A stretch of 64,000 nt of DNA from Streptomyces sp. NBC_00536 (GCF_036346295.1 NZ_CP107819.1:248001-312000); one strand, 5' to 3'. Counted from the stretch's first letter, positions 51,955 to 61,424 are shown. Notes: a model not told the origin generated them from the letters alone. Made by a program: numbers and translations.

Positions 51955-54753
51955 TCACCCAGCTGTTCCCCCGCTGACGGGTCCGTCCGTGACCCGGCCC
52001 GTGAGGAGCGGGCCGTTCGGCCACTCGCCCTCCTCCTGGTAGATCTTCACCTGCATCCGCAGGGTTTCCTCCGGCTCGGTCACCGTGTCGGTGATCGTGG
52101 GTACGGACACCTCGGTGCTCGTCTGGCCCTTGCGGATCTGGATCCAGAGGTACGAACCGTTCTCGGACAGGGGGCGTTCCGGGTCGGCGGCCTCGCCGAG
52201 GCCGGAGAGCCAGTCCTTGTCGACGTCCTTCGTGGACAGTTCCGGGCCCGCGCCCACCGGAACGATGACGAACGGGGTGTCGATGTCGGTGTCGGCGGGC
52301 TGGGAGAGTTCCACCTTCCAGACGAGCTTCTGCCCCTCGGTGACCGTGTCGGCGACCGCTCGTACGGAGACCGTGGGCATCGGGTCGTCGTTCTTGACCA
52401 GGACGCCCCCGGAGGCGCTGCCGACCACCGCGCCGCGCACGGCCTTGGCCGCGACCTCGTGGTTGCGGTCGAGGTCGTAGCGGGAGTTGCCCTGGACCGT
52501 GATCGACACCTCCTCGGAGCCACCGGCTCCCACCGTGACGGTGCGGACCGTGGACCGGTGGGTCTGCGGGTCGCGGACCGCGAGCTTGATCACGCCCGTG
52601 CCCTGGCCGGTGACCTGGACGGGGACGCGGTACGTGCGGGTGCCGGAGTCGCCCTCCTGGACCGTCAGCCGGCCGATGTCGACGCGCGGGAGCGCGACCG
52701 GGTGGACCGCCGGGGTACCGGGGCGCCAGCCCCAGGCGTCCATCAGCCAGAGCGCGCCGGAGCCGCTGCGCGGGGTGAGTTCGAGCGACCGCGTCCGCTT
52801 CAGGTCGACTCCGGCGGGCAGGGCGGCCGTCAGCGGGACGCGGACCTCGCGCGCCCAGTGTGACGCCGTCGAGGCGGAGCCGGGGAGGCCGTCGACGGTG
52901 ACCTGACCGAGCGTCACCCTCTTGCCGGAGGTGTCGGTGAGCGCGACGTCCAGCAGGGTGCCCCGGGTGTTCGGCGGCACGATCACCCGCAGCGCGAGCG
53001 CGTCGGAGCCCGCCAGCGAGAAGGCGCGCTCCGGCGTCAGCCGGACCGGGGTGCCCGGTGCGGACCAGCGGGCCGTGACGGCGTTGCGGTCCGGCTCGCC
53101 GTCGGTGACCGCCCAGGGAGCGAAGTGCGGCGACTGTCCGGTGTCGGCGTCCGTCATACAGGCCTGGGCGCTGTCCGTCGTCACCTGCCGGCACACCCGC
53201 CCGTTGGTCACCGCGAGCGGGGCGTCGGGCAGGATCGCCGGGGTGCGGTTGCCGCCGAGGGCGTGGGTCAGTACACGGGCGGGGTCCGCCGACGGCGCGC
53301 GGCGGCCCGAGCCGTCGAGCAGCGGGCGGACCCGGTCGTCGCCCGCGAGGAAGAGCCGCGCGGCGGCGGCGATGTACGTGCTGCCCGCCTTCTGCTGCTG
53401 CGCGGCGGTCAGCCGGGTCGCGGACCGGGTCGAGCAGACCGGATCCGGGGTGGCGCCGTCCCGGAAGTCGTCGGCGGCCGGGCCCTCGGACTGGCCCGGG
53501 GTCCACTGCGTGTTGAAGAAGTTGTGGTTGGCGCCGACCATGTACACCGCGCTGTGGAGCGCCGCGCCCTGGCCGATGCCCCGGGTGCCGTCGAGGTAGA
53601 GCTGGCCCTGGAGGTTGTTCACGTCGCCGTCACAGCCGGGCAGGATGGTCATCGAGGGAACGTCCGGCACGGGGTTCTGGCCGAAGAGGGTGGGGCCGAT
53701 CATGACGGTGCCGCGGATCTGCCAGCCGACCGGTCCCCGGTAGCCGTCCTCGGCGGGGGGCGGCGGGGACATGCTGTCGAGGGCCGCGCGGTTGACGCCC
53801 TCCCCGCCCCGGGAGTGGCCGACCAGCAGCACCCTCGTCAGGTCCGCGGACCGCATCGCGCGCACGGCCTCGGGGGCCTGCCCCGGGTTCGTGCTCCACT
53901 GTGCCCAGCGGGCGAGGTGCTGACGGATCAGGGAGGAACGGGCCTGCGCCCCGGAGTCGGCCGTGCGGCCGTCCTGTGCACTGACACCGTTCGCGGAGAT
54001 CGAGACGGTCACATAGCCCTGGGAGGCCAGGAGCGTCTGGTCGTGCAGATGGCCGCGGTAGCTGGGCAGTTCCTTGGATCCGGGCTTGCACGGCCACTGC
54101 ATGCCCGCGCTGTTCCTGCCGGGCTCGTAGCAGGTGGCGTTGCGGCCGTGGAGGAAGAGCGCCAGCGGTCGTTTGCCCGGCGCGTCCGTCGGACCGACGA
54201 CGGTGGCGCGCATCTCCACGGGCTCGGGATAGCCCGGCAGCCGCACCGGCTCCAGGAGGTACTCACCGCTGCTGGTGCGGTACGTCCCCGGGACGCCGGG
54301 GTCGACCGGGTTGGCGGGGAGCGGGTCCGGCGGCCCGTCCGCGGTGAGGGAGCGCTGCTGCCCCGGCGCCCGCCCCGTCGCCTCATCGGTCCCCGGCGCG
54401 TCCAACCGCCGTGAACCGGCGACCACTTGGAGGTCACCCGGCGGTCCGATCCGCGCCCCGTCGAGGCGGAGCCGGAAGGTGCGCTGGTCGGGGGATGCCT
54501 CAGGGACGCCCAACGGCCGCTTCCCCGAACGGAATTCGACCAGGGCGCCGCCCATGCCCACGGGTTCGGGCGATCTCCAGACCAGGGCCCCGCCCTCGAT
54601 GCGCCACCCCTGCGGCAGCCGCTCCCCCGGGGCTCCGGTGCGGGTGTCGGATATGGAGTCGGCGGTCGGCCGCGCGAGCGCCGGTCCTGGTACGACCGCC
54701 GTCAGTGCCACGGCCGCGAGGGCCGCGGTCAGCGCACGTAGAACCATTCTCAC
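51955..54753 (-). CDS. Large secreted alpha/beta hydrolase
   Basis: A 932-residue exported protein. Signal peptide LTAALAAVALTAVVPGPALA; alpha/beta-hydrolase domain (about residues 200-470) with ALFLHGRNATCYEPG, the nucleophile elbow VLLVGHSRGGEGVNRAAL and MVGANHNFFNTQW as the His region; the C-terminal 300 residues are beta-rich with Calx-beta-like phrases (VQEGDSGTRTYRVPVQV, VTEGQKLVWKVELSQPAD). Probably a secreted esterase or polyester/polysaccharide-ester hydrolase. Confidence 0.82.
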   Translation of the reverse strand: MRMVLRALTAALAAVALTAVVPGPALARPTADSISDTRTGAPGERLPQGWRIEGGALVWRSPEPVGMGGALVEFRSGKRPLGVPEASPDQRTFRLRLDGARIGPPGDLQVVAGSRRLDAPGTDEATGRAPGQQRSLTADGPPDPLPANPVDPGVPGTYRTSSGEYLLEPVRLPGYPEPVEMRATVVGPTDAPGKRPLALFLHGRNATCYEPGRNSAGMQWPCKPGSKELPSYRGHLHDQTLLASQGYVTVSISANGVSAQDGRTADSGAQARSSLIRQHLARWAQWSTNPGQAPEAVRAMRSADLTRVLLVGHSRGGEGVNRAALDSMSPPPPAEDGYRGPVGWQIRGTVMIGPTLFGQNPVPDVPSMTILPGCDGDVNNLQGQLYLDGTRGIGQGAALHSAVYMVGANHNFFNTQWTPGQSEGPAADDFRDGATPDPVCSTRSATRLTAAQQQKAGSTYIAAAARLFLAGDDRVRPLLDGSGRRAPSADPARVLTHALGGNRTPAILPDAPLAVTNGRVCRQVTTDSAQACMTDADTGQSPHFAPWAVTDGEPDRNAVTARWSAPGTPVRLTPERAFSLAGSDALALRVIVPPNTRGTLLDVALTDTSGKRVTLGQVTVDGLPGSASTASHWAREVRVPLTAALPAGVDLKRTRSLELTPRSGSGALWLMDAWGWRPGTPAVHPVALPRVDIGRLTVQEGDSGTRTYRVPVQVTGQGTGVIKLAVRDPQTHRSTVRTVTVGAGGSEEVSITVQGNSRYDLDRNHEVAAKAVRGAVVGSASGGVLVKNDDPMPTVSVRAVADTVTEGQKLVWKVELSQPADTDIDTPFVIVPVGAGPELSTKDVDKDWLSGLGEAADPERPLSENGSYLWIQIRKGQTSTEVSVPTITDTVTEPEETLRMQVKIYQEEGEWPNGPLLTGRVTDGPVSGGTAG

Positions 54754-54999
54754 TGCGTTCTCTTCTCATCGTTGGTTGTCGACCTGGGTACCCGGTAGAC
54801 GTTCCGGCGCATGATCGGTTGCCGCGCCCGGGAAGGGAGTTGACACCACCCCGCGCACCACCCCTTCCATTCGTCACGGGGTGGCCGGGGGGAGTTCAGC
54901 TCGCGATCAACCTTCGTTCAAATGCAATGTGAAATATCACATGACATAAGCACTGCCCGTGGATGAGCCTCGGACGGTGCCCACACCAAGGAGAACCCG
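54754..54999. other. Divergent intergenic region
   Basis: Between the secreted hydrolase and the small secreted protein. GTGAAATATCAC near 54930 is an AT-rich imperfect palindrome and AAGGAG precedes the ATG at 55000. No gene seen. Confidence 0.4.
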
Positions 55000-55455
55000 A
55001 TGAACCGCTTGGCCCTGCTCGTGGCGGGTACCGCCGTCCTGGCCGTTTCCACGATCACCCCCGCCGGCGCCGCCGCCCTGCCGACCGGCAGCACCGAGAC
55101 CGTGACCTCGTGCGGGTACTCGGGCCTCCAGGCCGGCCTGAACACGCGCGTGTGCGCCGAAGTCACCGGTACGACCGTCGAGTTCTACGGCACGGTCGGC
55201 CTGGCCGGCCCGCCCTCCCCGGGCGGCCCGTGGCCCGACCCGAAGGAGCTGATCACGACCCTGTCCACGGAGGTCGTCGGCGGCGTCGCGCTCAGCACCC
55301 GGACCAGCCAGGTCATCTTCACCGCCTCGACCCTCCAGCTGCGCGGTCCGGCGAGCACCGTCCCGTGCGGCTCGACCGTACGCGCCACCTTCGCCGCGGC
55401 CTCGTACCCCCGGCCCGCCCAGCCGGTGGTCCACGAGGTCACCATCGCCTGCTGA
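55000..55455 (+). CDS. Small secreted protein
   Basis: A 151-residue exported protein: signal peptide MNRLALLVAGTAVLAV ... TPAGA, then a beta-rich mature part with four Cys (TSCGYSG, RVCAEV, VPCGST, TIAC), probably two disulfides. No family recognised. AAGGAG before the ATG. Confidence 0.75.
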   Translation: MNRLALLVAGTAVLAVSTITPAGAAALPTGSTETVTSCGYSGLQAGLNTRVCAEVTGTTVEFYGTVGLAGPPSPGGPWPDPKELITTLSTEVVGGVALSTRTSQVIFTASTLQLRGPASTVPCGSTVRATFAAASYPRPAQPVVHEVTIAC

Positions 55456-55622
55456 GCACGGGTCGCCGAGCCGGGGGGAAAGCGGAACCGGGGGCGGGCG
55501 CCCGAGCCGGGCCGGGGGTTATCCCCCGTAATGTCGGAGGAGAACCCCAGCGCGCGGCACCGCCGCCCCGGGCCATGATCGTTTCACTGCCCAGTGGAAC
55601 ACCGGACCGAGGAGCGACCCCC

Positions 55623-56996
55623 ATGAGCGCGTACCAGCAGACGATCGGCCGACGGGGGCTGCTCGCGGCGACGGCCGGGCTCGCGGCCACCGCCCTGCTC
55701 GCCCCGGCGGCCGCCGCCGCGACCGGCACCGGAACCGCCACCGGCCCGGCGACGGCCGCGGACGGCGGGCAGGCCGCCGCGATCCGGGCCCTGGAGCGCG
55801 CCGCCCAGCCCCTGCGGTCGACGGAACCCGGCGGCCGCACCACCGACTTGCGGGCACTGAGCGCCATGATCGGCGACGCCCAGGTGGTCGGGCTGGGCGA
55901 GGCCACCCACGGCTCGCACGAGTTCTTCGCCATGAAGGAACGCGTCTTCCGCCACCTCGTCGAGGAACAGGGCTTCACCACCTTCGCCCTGGAGATGAGC
56001 TGGACGGCGGGTCTGCGCATCGACGAGTACCTCCAGGGCGGCGCGGGTGACGCCCGGCGGATCGCCGGGGAGACACTGGCCGGATCCCCCTGGGAGCGCG
56101 AGGAGTTCGTCAGTCTCATCGCCTGGATGCGCTGGTACAACGACCGGCACCCCGGCCGCAAGGTCCACTTCATGGGCAACGACATCGGAGCGCCCCGGCT
56201 CGGCGACGCCGCCTTCGAGCGGGTCCTGTCCCACGCCCGCACGAGCCACCCGCAGGACGTCGCGCGCCTCGAAGGGCTGTACGCGGGCCTGCGCCCCCTC
56301 GACGACGCCTTCGCCTACCTGCGTACCCCGGTCGCCGACCGCCGGGCCAAAGCCGCCACCGCCCAGCAGGCTCTCGATCTGGTCACGGCGCACGAGAACG
56401 CCGGTGACGACGCCTGCGCCTGGGCCGCCCAGCACGCCCGCAACATCGCCCAGACCTTCGCCTTCGCCTCCCTCGACCTGTCCGATCCGCAGTCGGTGTC
56501 CGCCGCGGAACACCTGCGGGACCGGGTCATGGCCGACAACACCACGTGGTGGCACCGCCGCACCGGCCACAAGATGCTGCTGTCCGCCCACAACGGCCAC
56601 GTGGGGTACCTGTCCACGGACCCGGTGATGTACCCGACCACGCAGGGCGTCTTCCTGCGCAACGCGCTCGGCCGCGGTTACGCCGCCATCGGATTCACCT
56701 TCGGCCGCGGGTCGTTCCTCACGTCGACCTCCTTCGACGGCACCTGGAGCAAGGTCACCGTCCCGGCGGCCACCCCCGACATGCAGGAGTACACCCTCGG
56801 CCGGGTCCGCCACCGCGACTACTACCTCGACCTGCGCACGCTGGGGGCGGCGGGCCGTAGCTGGCTCGACACGGCCCGCCCGGTCCACGATGCCGGCTCG
56901 ACGTACACGAACGACCCGATGCCCACGCTCGCGATCGGCCGGGCCTACGACGTCCTCATCCACCTCGACCAGGTCCACGAAGCCACCAAGCTCTGA
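55623..56996 (+). CDS. Exported erythromycin-esterase-family protein
   Basis: A 457-residue protein with a twin-arginine-type signal (GRRGLLAATAGLAATALLAPAA split) and an erythromycin-esterase-like domain: VGLGEATHGSHEFFAMKERVF (catalytic Glu/His motif), FALEMSWTAGLRIDEYLQG, FMGNDIG and LSAHNGHVGYLS. Members hydrolyse macrolide lactones or other esters, but many are of unknown role. ATG 55623 follows GAGGAG. It may be an extracellular hydrolase; resistance is not established. Confidence 0.85.
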   Translation: MSAYQQTIGRRGLLAATAGLAATALLAPAAAAATGTGTATGPATAADGGQAAAIRALERAAQPLRSTEPGGRTTDLRALSAMIGDAQVVGLGEATHGSHEFFAMKERVFRHLVEEQGFTTFALEMSWTAGLRIDEYLQGGAGDARRIAGETLAGSPWEREEFVSLIAWMRWYNDRHPGRKVHFMGNDIGAPRLGDAAFERVLSHARTSHPQDVARLEGLYAGLRPLDDAFAYLRTPVADRRAKAATAQQALDLVTAHENAGDDACAWAAQHARNIAQTFAFASLDLSDPQSVSAAEHLRDRVMADNTTWWHRRTGHKMLLSAHNGHVGYLSTDPVMYPTTQGVFLRNALGRGYAAIGFTFGRGSFLTSTSFDGTWSKVTVPAATPDMQEYTLGRVRHRDYYLDLRTLGAAGRSWLDTARPVHDAGSTYTNDPMPTLAIGRAYDVLIHLDQVHEATKL

Positions 56997-57027
56997 CCAC
57001 CACCATCCCGGGAGAAAGCCGCGGCCG

Positions 57028-58263
57028 TCAGCGCATCTTGAGCGGGTGTCCGGGGGCGAGCGCGTCGGAGATGCGTTCGGCGATGGTCTGGGCCGAGTTG
57101 CCCTGGGGGCTCTTGGGGCCCTGCGTCACGCTGACGGAGATCGCCAGCTTCTGCGCCGGGAGATAGGCCTGGATGGCCGCGTAGCCGGAGAAGGACGGGT
57201 TCGTCAGGATCCAGCCGTTGACGACGATCAGTCCCAGCCCGAAGTGGTGGGCCGCCGTGTTGGTCAGCTGGCAGACGGTGGCCGGGCAGGTGGACGTCGC
57301 GTGGCCGAGGCCGATGGTGCCCGGGTCGAGCTGGGTCTTGAAGGACTGCGCGGACAGCAGCTTCCCGGTCCCGATGCCCCGCGCGGACCGGTCGAGGTCG
57401 CAGATGTTCTGGACGAGGACGGCGCCGGGAGCGGTGGTCCACGACGGGTTCCAGAAGGTGGATTCCTCGTAGGTGCCGCGTTCGGAGGTGAAGGCGTGCT
57501 GGACGGGTTCCGGGATCTGCGGGGTGCTCTGGTTGGTGGTCTCGGTCAGCCCGAGCGGTTTCATCACGCGCTCCGACAGCAGCCGGTCCAGCGGGAGTCC
57601 GCTGATCTTCTCCAACGCGGCGCCGAGGAGTGCGAAGTTGGCGTGCGAGTAGCTCCAGTTGGTCCCCGGCTCGTACAGCAGCGGTTTGCCCGTTACGAGG
57701 CCCGTGACCTGGGCCGGAGTCCACGCGCGGAAGGGTGCGGCTTCGAGTTCCTTGAGGAAGGTGGGGTCCGTGACGTAGTCGTGCAGGCCGGAGGTGGAAT
57801 CGGCGAGCATCCGCAGGGTTATCTCCGAGCCGTGCGGCAGGTCCGGCAGCCAGCGGGCCACCGGGTCGTCGAGCGAGGCCTTGCCCTGCTCGACGAGCTG
57901 CAGCAGTACGTCGCCCATGTAGACGATGGCCACGGAACCCGTCCGGAAGTGCATCGACGGATCGGCCGGGACGCCGGTCATCGATTCCCCGAGGGCCGTG
58001 GTGAGCACGTCCCGGTCACCGGAGGAGACCTTCAGGATCACCGAGTTCAGGCCGAACTCCCGCTGCGCCTGCCGGGCGATGGCGAGGACCTTCCGGGCAT
58101 CGCCCTGGGCGGGGCCGGGCGAGCTGACGCAGGCTTCAGCTGAAGGAGCGGCCGCCGCCGATGGCGATGGCGACGCCGACGCCGGACTGACGAACGCACC
58201 GGCTGGGAGGGTTGCGCCCAGCACGCCGGCGATGCACAGCATGACCGTACGAGTACGCCTCAT
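57028..58263 (-). CDS. Secreted S12-family serine-hydrolase homologue lacking catalytic motifs
   Basis: A 411-residue exported protein with signal peptide (VMLCIAGVLGATLPAGAFV) and the overall fold of class C beta-lactamase/D-Ala-D-Ala carboxypeptidase relatives (LDDPVARWLPDLPHGSEITLRMLADSTSGL in pieces, WSYSHANFALLGAALEKISG). Ser is present in FRTGSVAIVY (about 110), but the Lys of SxxK is Ile, the YxN motif reads YSH, and the HxG-type motif is replaced by NPSFSGY. Likely a non-catalytic pseudoenzyme. ATG 58263 fits the signal peptide. Confidence 0.8.
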   Translation of the reverse strand: MRRTRTVMLCIAGVLGATLPAGAFVSPASASPSPSAAAAPSAEACVSSPGPAQGDARKVLAIARQAQREFGLNSVILKVSSGDRDVLTTALGESMTGVPADPSMHFRTGSVAIVYMGDVLLQLVEQGKASLDDPVARWLPDLPHGSEITLRMLADSTSGLHDYVTDPTFLKELEAAPFRAWTPAQVTGLVTGKPLLYEPGTNWSYSHANFALLGAALEKISGLPLDRLLSERVMKPLGLTETTNQSTPQIPEPVQHAFTSERGTYEESTFWNPSWTTAPGAVLVQNICDLDRSARGIGTGKLLSAQSFKTQLDPGTIGLGHATSTCPATVCQLTNTAAHHFGLGLIVVNGWILTNPSFSGYAAIQAYLPAQKLAISVSVTQGPKSPQGNSAQTIAERISDALAPGHPLKMR

Positions 58264-58366
58264 CCCCTCAGTATGGGCAGGCCCCGCGCACTCCGCGCGG
58301 CGTGACGGTGGACACCACGGCCGCCCCGTCCGCAACCAACACCCCCACGCGCGCGTCGGACCCCCC

Positions 58367-58792
58367 ATGGAACGTGAATGGCTCTTCTCGCTCATCCCGC
58401 TGACGATCGGCGCGCTCTTCCTCTGCTTCGGCGTGTACGGACTCCGCCGCGCCGGCGCGTTGCGGCGCGACGGAGTCACCGCCCGGGCCTGGATCGTCCG
58501 TCACGATGCCCGGCGGGACGACGAGGGGGCCACGTTCCATTACCCGGTCGCGGCCTGGACGACCCCGGACGGGCGGGCGTGCGAGTACGCGTCCCGCTTC
58601 GGGCGGGGTTCCGTCGGATCCCGTGCCCGCGTGGGGTCCTCCGTCCTGGTGCGCTACGACCCGGAGGACCCCCGGCGGTTCGCGATCCAGGGCTGGGACA
58701 CCCCCGCCGTCGACCGGCTGTTCACCGTCCTGGGCGCCCTGCTCACGTCCGGCACCCTGACCGCACTGCTCGTCCGGCTACTGACCCCCTGA
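58367..58792 (+). CDS. DUF3592-type membrane protein
   Basis: A 141-residue protein with an N-terminal helix (LIPLTIGALFLCFGVYGL), a soluble beta domain (ATFHYPVAAWTTPDG, VLVRYDPEDPRRFAIQGW) and a C-terminal helix (LFTVLGALLTSGTLTALLV), the usual DUF3592 layout. Function unknown. Convergent with the cupin gene. Confidence 0.75.
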   Translation: MEREWLFSLIPLTIGALFLCFGVYGLRRAGALRRDGVTARAWIVRHDARRDDEGATFHYPVAAWTTPDGRACEYASRFGRGSVGSRARVGSSVLVRYDPEDPRRFAIQGWDTPAVDRLFTVLGALLTSGTLTALLVRLLTP

Positions 58793-58796
58793 GCGG

Positions 58797-59171
58797 CTAC
58801 TGGGCCCAGGGCGGTGTGATGGTGGCGCCGTCGGCCAGTTTCGCGGTGAGCCCGGCGCGGGTGGTGACCCACATGTGGGCGGGCTCGTCGGTGGTGTTGG
58901 CGACCCCGAGCGTGGAGCCGGCCGGCGCCACCGCCGCGTCACCGGCGCCGAGTTCGGCGCTGTCACCGTCGATGGTGAGCCGGAGGCGGCCGGAGAGGAC
59001 GTAGAAGGTCTCCTCGGCGCTGATCGTGTGGGCCGGAGCCACCATCGCGGCCGGGATCTCGACGCGCCAGGCGGCGAGGTCGCGGCTGCCGGTGTCCGTG
59101 CGGACGTAGGAAACGAACCGGCCACCGTGGATCTCGTGCACCACGGCCTCGTCACTGCGGATGAACGGCAT
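58797..59171 (-). CDS. Cupin-domain protein
   Basis: A 124-residue single-domain cupin (SAEETFYVLSGRLRLTIDGDS, LGAGDAAVAPAGSTLGVANT). Metal-binding positions include His in APAHT and Glu in SAEETFY; the last metal His is not obvious. ATG 59171 has GGAGG six bases upstream. Divergent from a MarR gene across a pair of palindromic operators, so it is the likely target. Confidence 0.85.
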   Translation of the reverse strand: MPFIRSDEAVVHEIHGGRFVSYVRTDTGSRDLAAWRVEIPAAMVAPAHTISAEETFYVLSGRLRLTIDGDSAELGAGDAAVAPAGSTLGVANTTDEPAHMWVTTRAGLTAKLADGATITPPWAQ

Positions 59172-59188
59172 GCCAGCCTCCATGTAGA

Positions 59189-59220
59189 CAAGTAGCTTGT
59201 CCACATAGACAAGCAGCTTG
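59189..59220. promoter_or_regulatory. Tandem MarR-type operators
   Basis: CAAGTAGCTTG (59189-59199) and CAAGCAGCTTG (59210-59220) are palindromes spaced exactly 21 bp, each preceded by TAGA. They lie between the divergent cupin and MarR genes. Confidence 0.7.
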
Positions 59221-59239
59221 ACGAGTTATAGTCAAGGTC

Positions 59240-59680
59240 ATGGATGACGCCCTCGCCTTCTCCGCACTCGTACTGGCCCTCTCCGGACAGCTGGTACAGG
59301 AGATCCACACCCGTGTGATCCACCAGGGGTTCGAGGACCTGCGACCAGCTCACGGCTTCGCCTTCGCCCGCATTTCCCACGGCGACGCCACCACGGCCGA
59401 TCTGGCCGAACACCTGGGCGTGACCAAGCAGGCCGCCGCCCAGCTGGTCGAAGAGCTGGTCCGCAAGGGGTACGTGGAGCGGCATCCGCACCCGCGCGAC
59501 GCCCGCGCCCGCCTCCTGGGGCTGACCGGGACCGGCTGGGCCGCCACGCGCGCCGCCGACGGGGCGGCCCGGGCCGCCGTCGCGCCGTGGCGGGAAACCC
59601 TGGGCGAGGCGCGCTTCGGCGCGCTCGTCGCCGACCTGACCCGCATCACACCGCCGGGCCCGGTCCGCCCCGCCTGGTGA
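59240..59680 (+). CDS. MarR-family regulator
   Basis: A 146-residue regulator with the MarR winged helix: FARISHGDATTADLAEHLGVTKQAAAQLVEELVRKGYVERHPHPRDARARL in parts. Probably represses itself and the cupin gene through the CAAGNAGCTTG sites. Ligand unknown. Confidence 0.88.
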   Translation: MDDALAFSALVLALSGQLVQEIHTRVIHQGFEDLRPAHGFAFARISHGDATTADLAEHLGVTKQAAAQLVEELVRKGYVERHPHPRDARARLLGLTGTGWAATRAADGAARAAVAPWRETLGEARFGALVADLTRITPPGPVRPAW

Positions 59681-59748
59681 GCGGGGTGGACCGGACCCGG
59701 GGGGCGGCCATCAGGATCGGCCGCGCAACATGTCAGCGAGTCAACGAG

Positions 59749-60462
59749 TCAGCGCGGCACCGATTCCGCGTCCGGCGTGCGCGCCGGGGCGGTGCCGGGG
59801 GCGGCGGACCGGCGGGGCAGGAGGCAGGTCAGGGCGCCGAGGGCGAAGCCGTACGCGGCCACCAGGCCGTGGCCGTTGGACTGGGCGAACCACAGCGTCA
59901 GGCCCAGGACGGGCGCACCGAGGGCGAGCAGCGCCTCCTTCGCGTTGACCCCGCTCCGCCCGGCCCGCAGGGCGCGCAGGAGCAGGGGCGCGGCGAGGGT
60001 CGCGGCGAGGAAGTAGGTCGCCCCGGAGCTGCCCGCGAAGTTGCGCGGGTCGGTGCTGCGGTCGCTCTGGCCGAACAGCATGTCGACGTACGTCGGCAGC
60101 AGGATTCCGGCGGTGAACAGGCCCAGCATGAGGGGGCCGCCCCAGAACCACTCCGCGAGCGCGGCGATGACGGCGATGGTGGCGATGTTCCACGCGTCGC
60201 CGGCCGGGCCGCCGTTCTGCATGAAGACCGAGGTGACGATCCGCCACCAGCCCGACCGGGCGGGGTCACTGTCGAAGGTGTCCATCGCACCCGACCAGGT
60301 CAGCTGCGTCACCAGTCCGGCGACGACGAGGGCGGTCAGCCCCACCGCCGCCCAGGGGGTGCGCCGTCCCCGCAGGGTGCCCTCGCCGAGCAGGGCCAGC
60401 GCCCCCTTGAACATCAGAACCATCAGTGCCGCCGTGGTCACGCTGAACACCAGTGCGCCCAT
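59749..60462 (-). CDS. Rhomboid-like intramembrane protein
   Basis: A 237-residue protein of about seven hydrophobic helices. AGSSGATYFLAATLAAPLLL matches the rhomboid GxSG serine motif and SNGHGLVAAYGFALGAL supplies a possible catalytic His with a GxxxG-like helix. ATG 60462 follows AAGGGGGG. It is probably an active or divergent rhomboid protease. Divergent from the TetR gene. Confidence 0.65.
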   Translation of the reverse strand: MGALVFSVTTAALMVLMFKGALALLGEGTLRGRRTPWAAVGLTALVVAGLVTQLTWSGAMDTFDSDPARSGWWRIVTSVFMQNGGPAGDAWNIATIAVIAALAEWFWGGPLMLGLFTAGILLPTYVDMLFGQSDRSTDPRNFAGSSGATYFLAATLAAPLLLRALRAGRSGVNAKEALLALGAPVLGLTLWFAQSNGHGLVAAYGFALGALTCLLPRRSAAPGTAPARTPDAESVPR

Positions 60463-60566
60463 CGTCACCACCCCCCTTCGATCCCCGTCGCTTGTCTCGG
60501 GGACGAGAGTAGCCCGACACACGGGCAAATTCAAACAGTGTTAGAAAACCGCGTTAGACTCGCCCC

Positions 60567-61196
60567 ATGAAGCTGACGACGGAACGGATCATCGACGCGG
60601 GAATGGCGGTCTTCGCCGAATCGGGCTACCACGGCCTGTCCATGCGCAAGGTGGCACAGCGGCTCGACGCCCAGGCCGGGAGCCTCTACTACCACGTGCC
60701 CGGCAAGGACGCCCTGGTCCAGCTGATGGCGGACCGGGTCGCCCGGCAGGCGTACGAGGCGGGCACCGCGGCCCTCGCCGCGCTGGAACCCGGGGCCCCC
60801 TGGCAGGAACGCGTCGAGGCCCAGCTCGTCGCCCTGCGCCGGACCATCCGGCGCCACCCCGGCGGGGCGGTGATGCTCGCCGACAGCCCCAAGGTGCTCA
60901 GCACCGGGGCGCTGGCCCTGATGGAGCGGCTGCTGGAAACCCTGCACGAGGCGGGCGTGCCCGCGGTGGACGGCGGCATCGGCGCGGACGCCCTGCTCGG
61001 CCACGTCACCGGATTCGTCCTGCAGGAGCAGAGCGCGCCACCCGCCGTGGCCATCGGCCCCGAGGAGGCCGCCGCGCTGCACGAGCGGTTCCCGATGACC
61101 GTCGCCGCCGCCTCGGCCGTCGGCGAGGACGAGAAGTACGTCCGCAGCGTGCGGCTCCTGTGCGCGGGCCTCGGAACCCTCCTCACCCCGCCGTGA
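60567..61196 (+). CDS. TetR-family regulator
   Basis: A 209-residue regulator: N-terminal helix-turn-helix (RIIDAGMAVFAESGYHGLSM, VAQRLDAQAGSLYYHVPGKDALV) and a TetR_C-like ligand domain (GFVLQEQSAPP). GTTAGA occurs twice, 13 bp apart, just before the start (60540-60545, 60553-60558). It may control itself, the rhomboid-like gene or the downstream gene. Confidence 0.88.
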   Translation: MKLTTERIIDAGMAVFAESGYHGLSMRKVAQRLDAQAGSLYYHVPGKDALVQLMADRVARQAYEAGTAALAALEPGAPWQERVEAQLVALRRTIRRHPGGAVMLADSPKVLSTGALALMERLLETLHEAGVPAVDGGIGADALLGHVTGFVLQEQSAPPAVAIGPEEAAALHERFPMTVAAASAVGEDEKYVRSVRLLCAGLGTLLTPP

Positions 61197-61239
61197 GCGG
61201 CAGGCCGGCGATGACCGCGGCGGCGGCCCGCACGCGGTT

Positions 61240-61257
61240 TGACTGAATGTTCAGTCA
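61240..61257. promoter_or_regulatory. TetR-type operator palindrome
   Basis: TGACTGAA-TG-TTCAGTCA is a perfect 8+2+8 palindrome, the usual shape of TetR/AcrR operators. It lies between the TetR gene and the agmatine-deiminase-like gene. Confidence 0.7.
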
Positions 61258-61424
61258 GTGGGACAGTGGCGGCACGTGGCCGCTCCGCTCTCCGTACCGA
61301 GCGGCCGTCGCCGTGCCGAGCGCGCACTCTGGTCCGTAGAGCCCGGTTTGTGGCCCTACGCCCCATCCCGCGCGCCCGCCCCGGCCGCACGCACCCCGCG
61401 GCCGGCCCACGATCGGAGTCCTCC

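Noticed and set aside
55623..56996. Macrolide resistance gene
   Set aside because: Family membership alone does not show macrolide esterase activity, and the protein appears exported rather than cytoplasmic.
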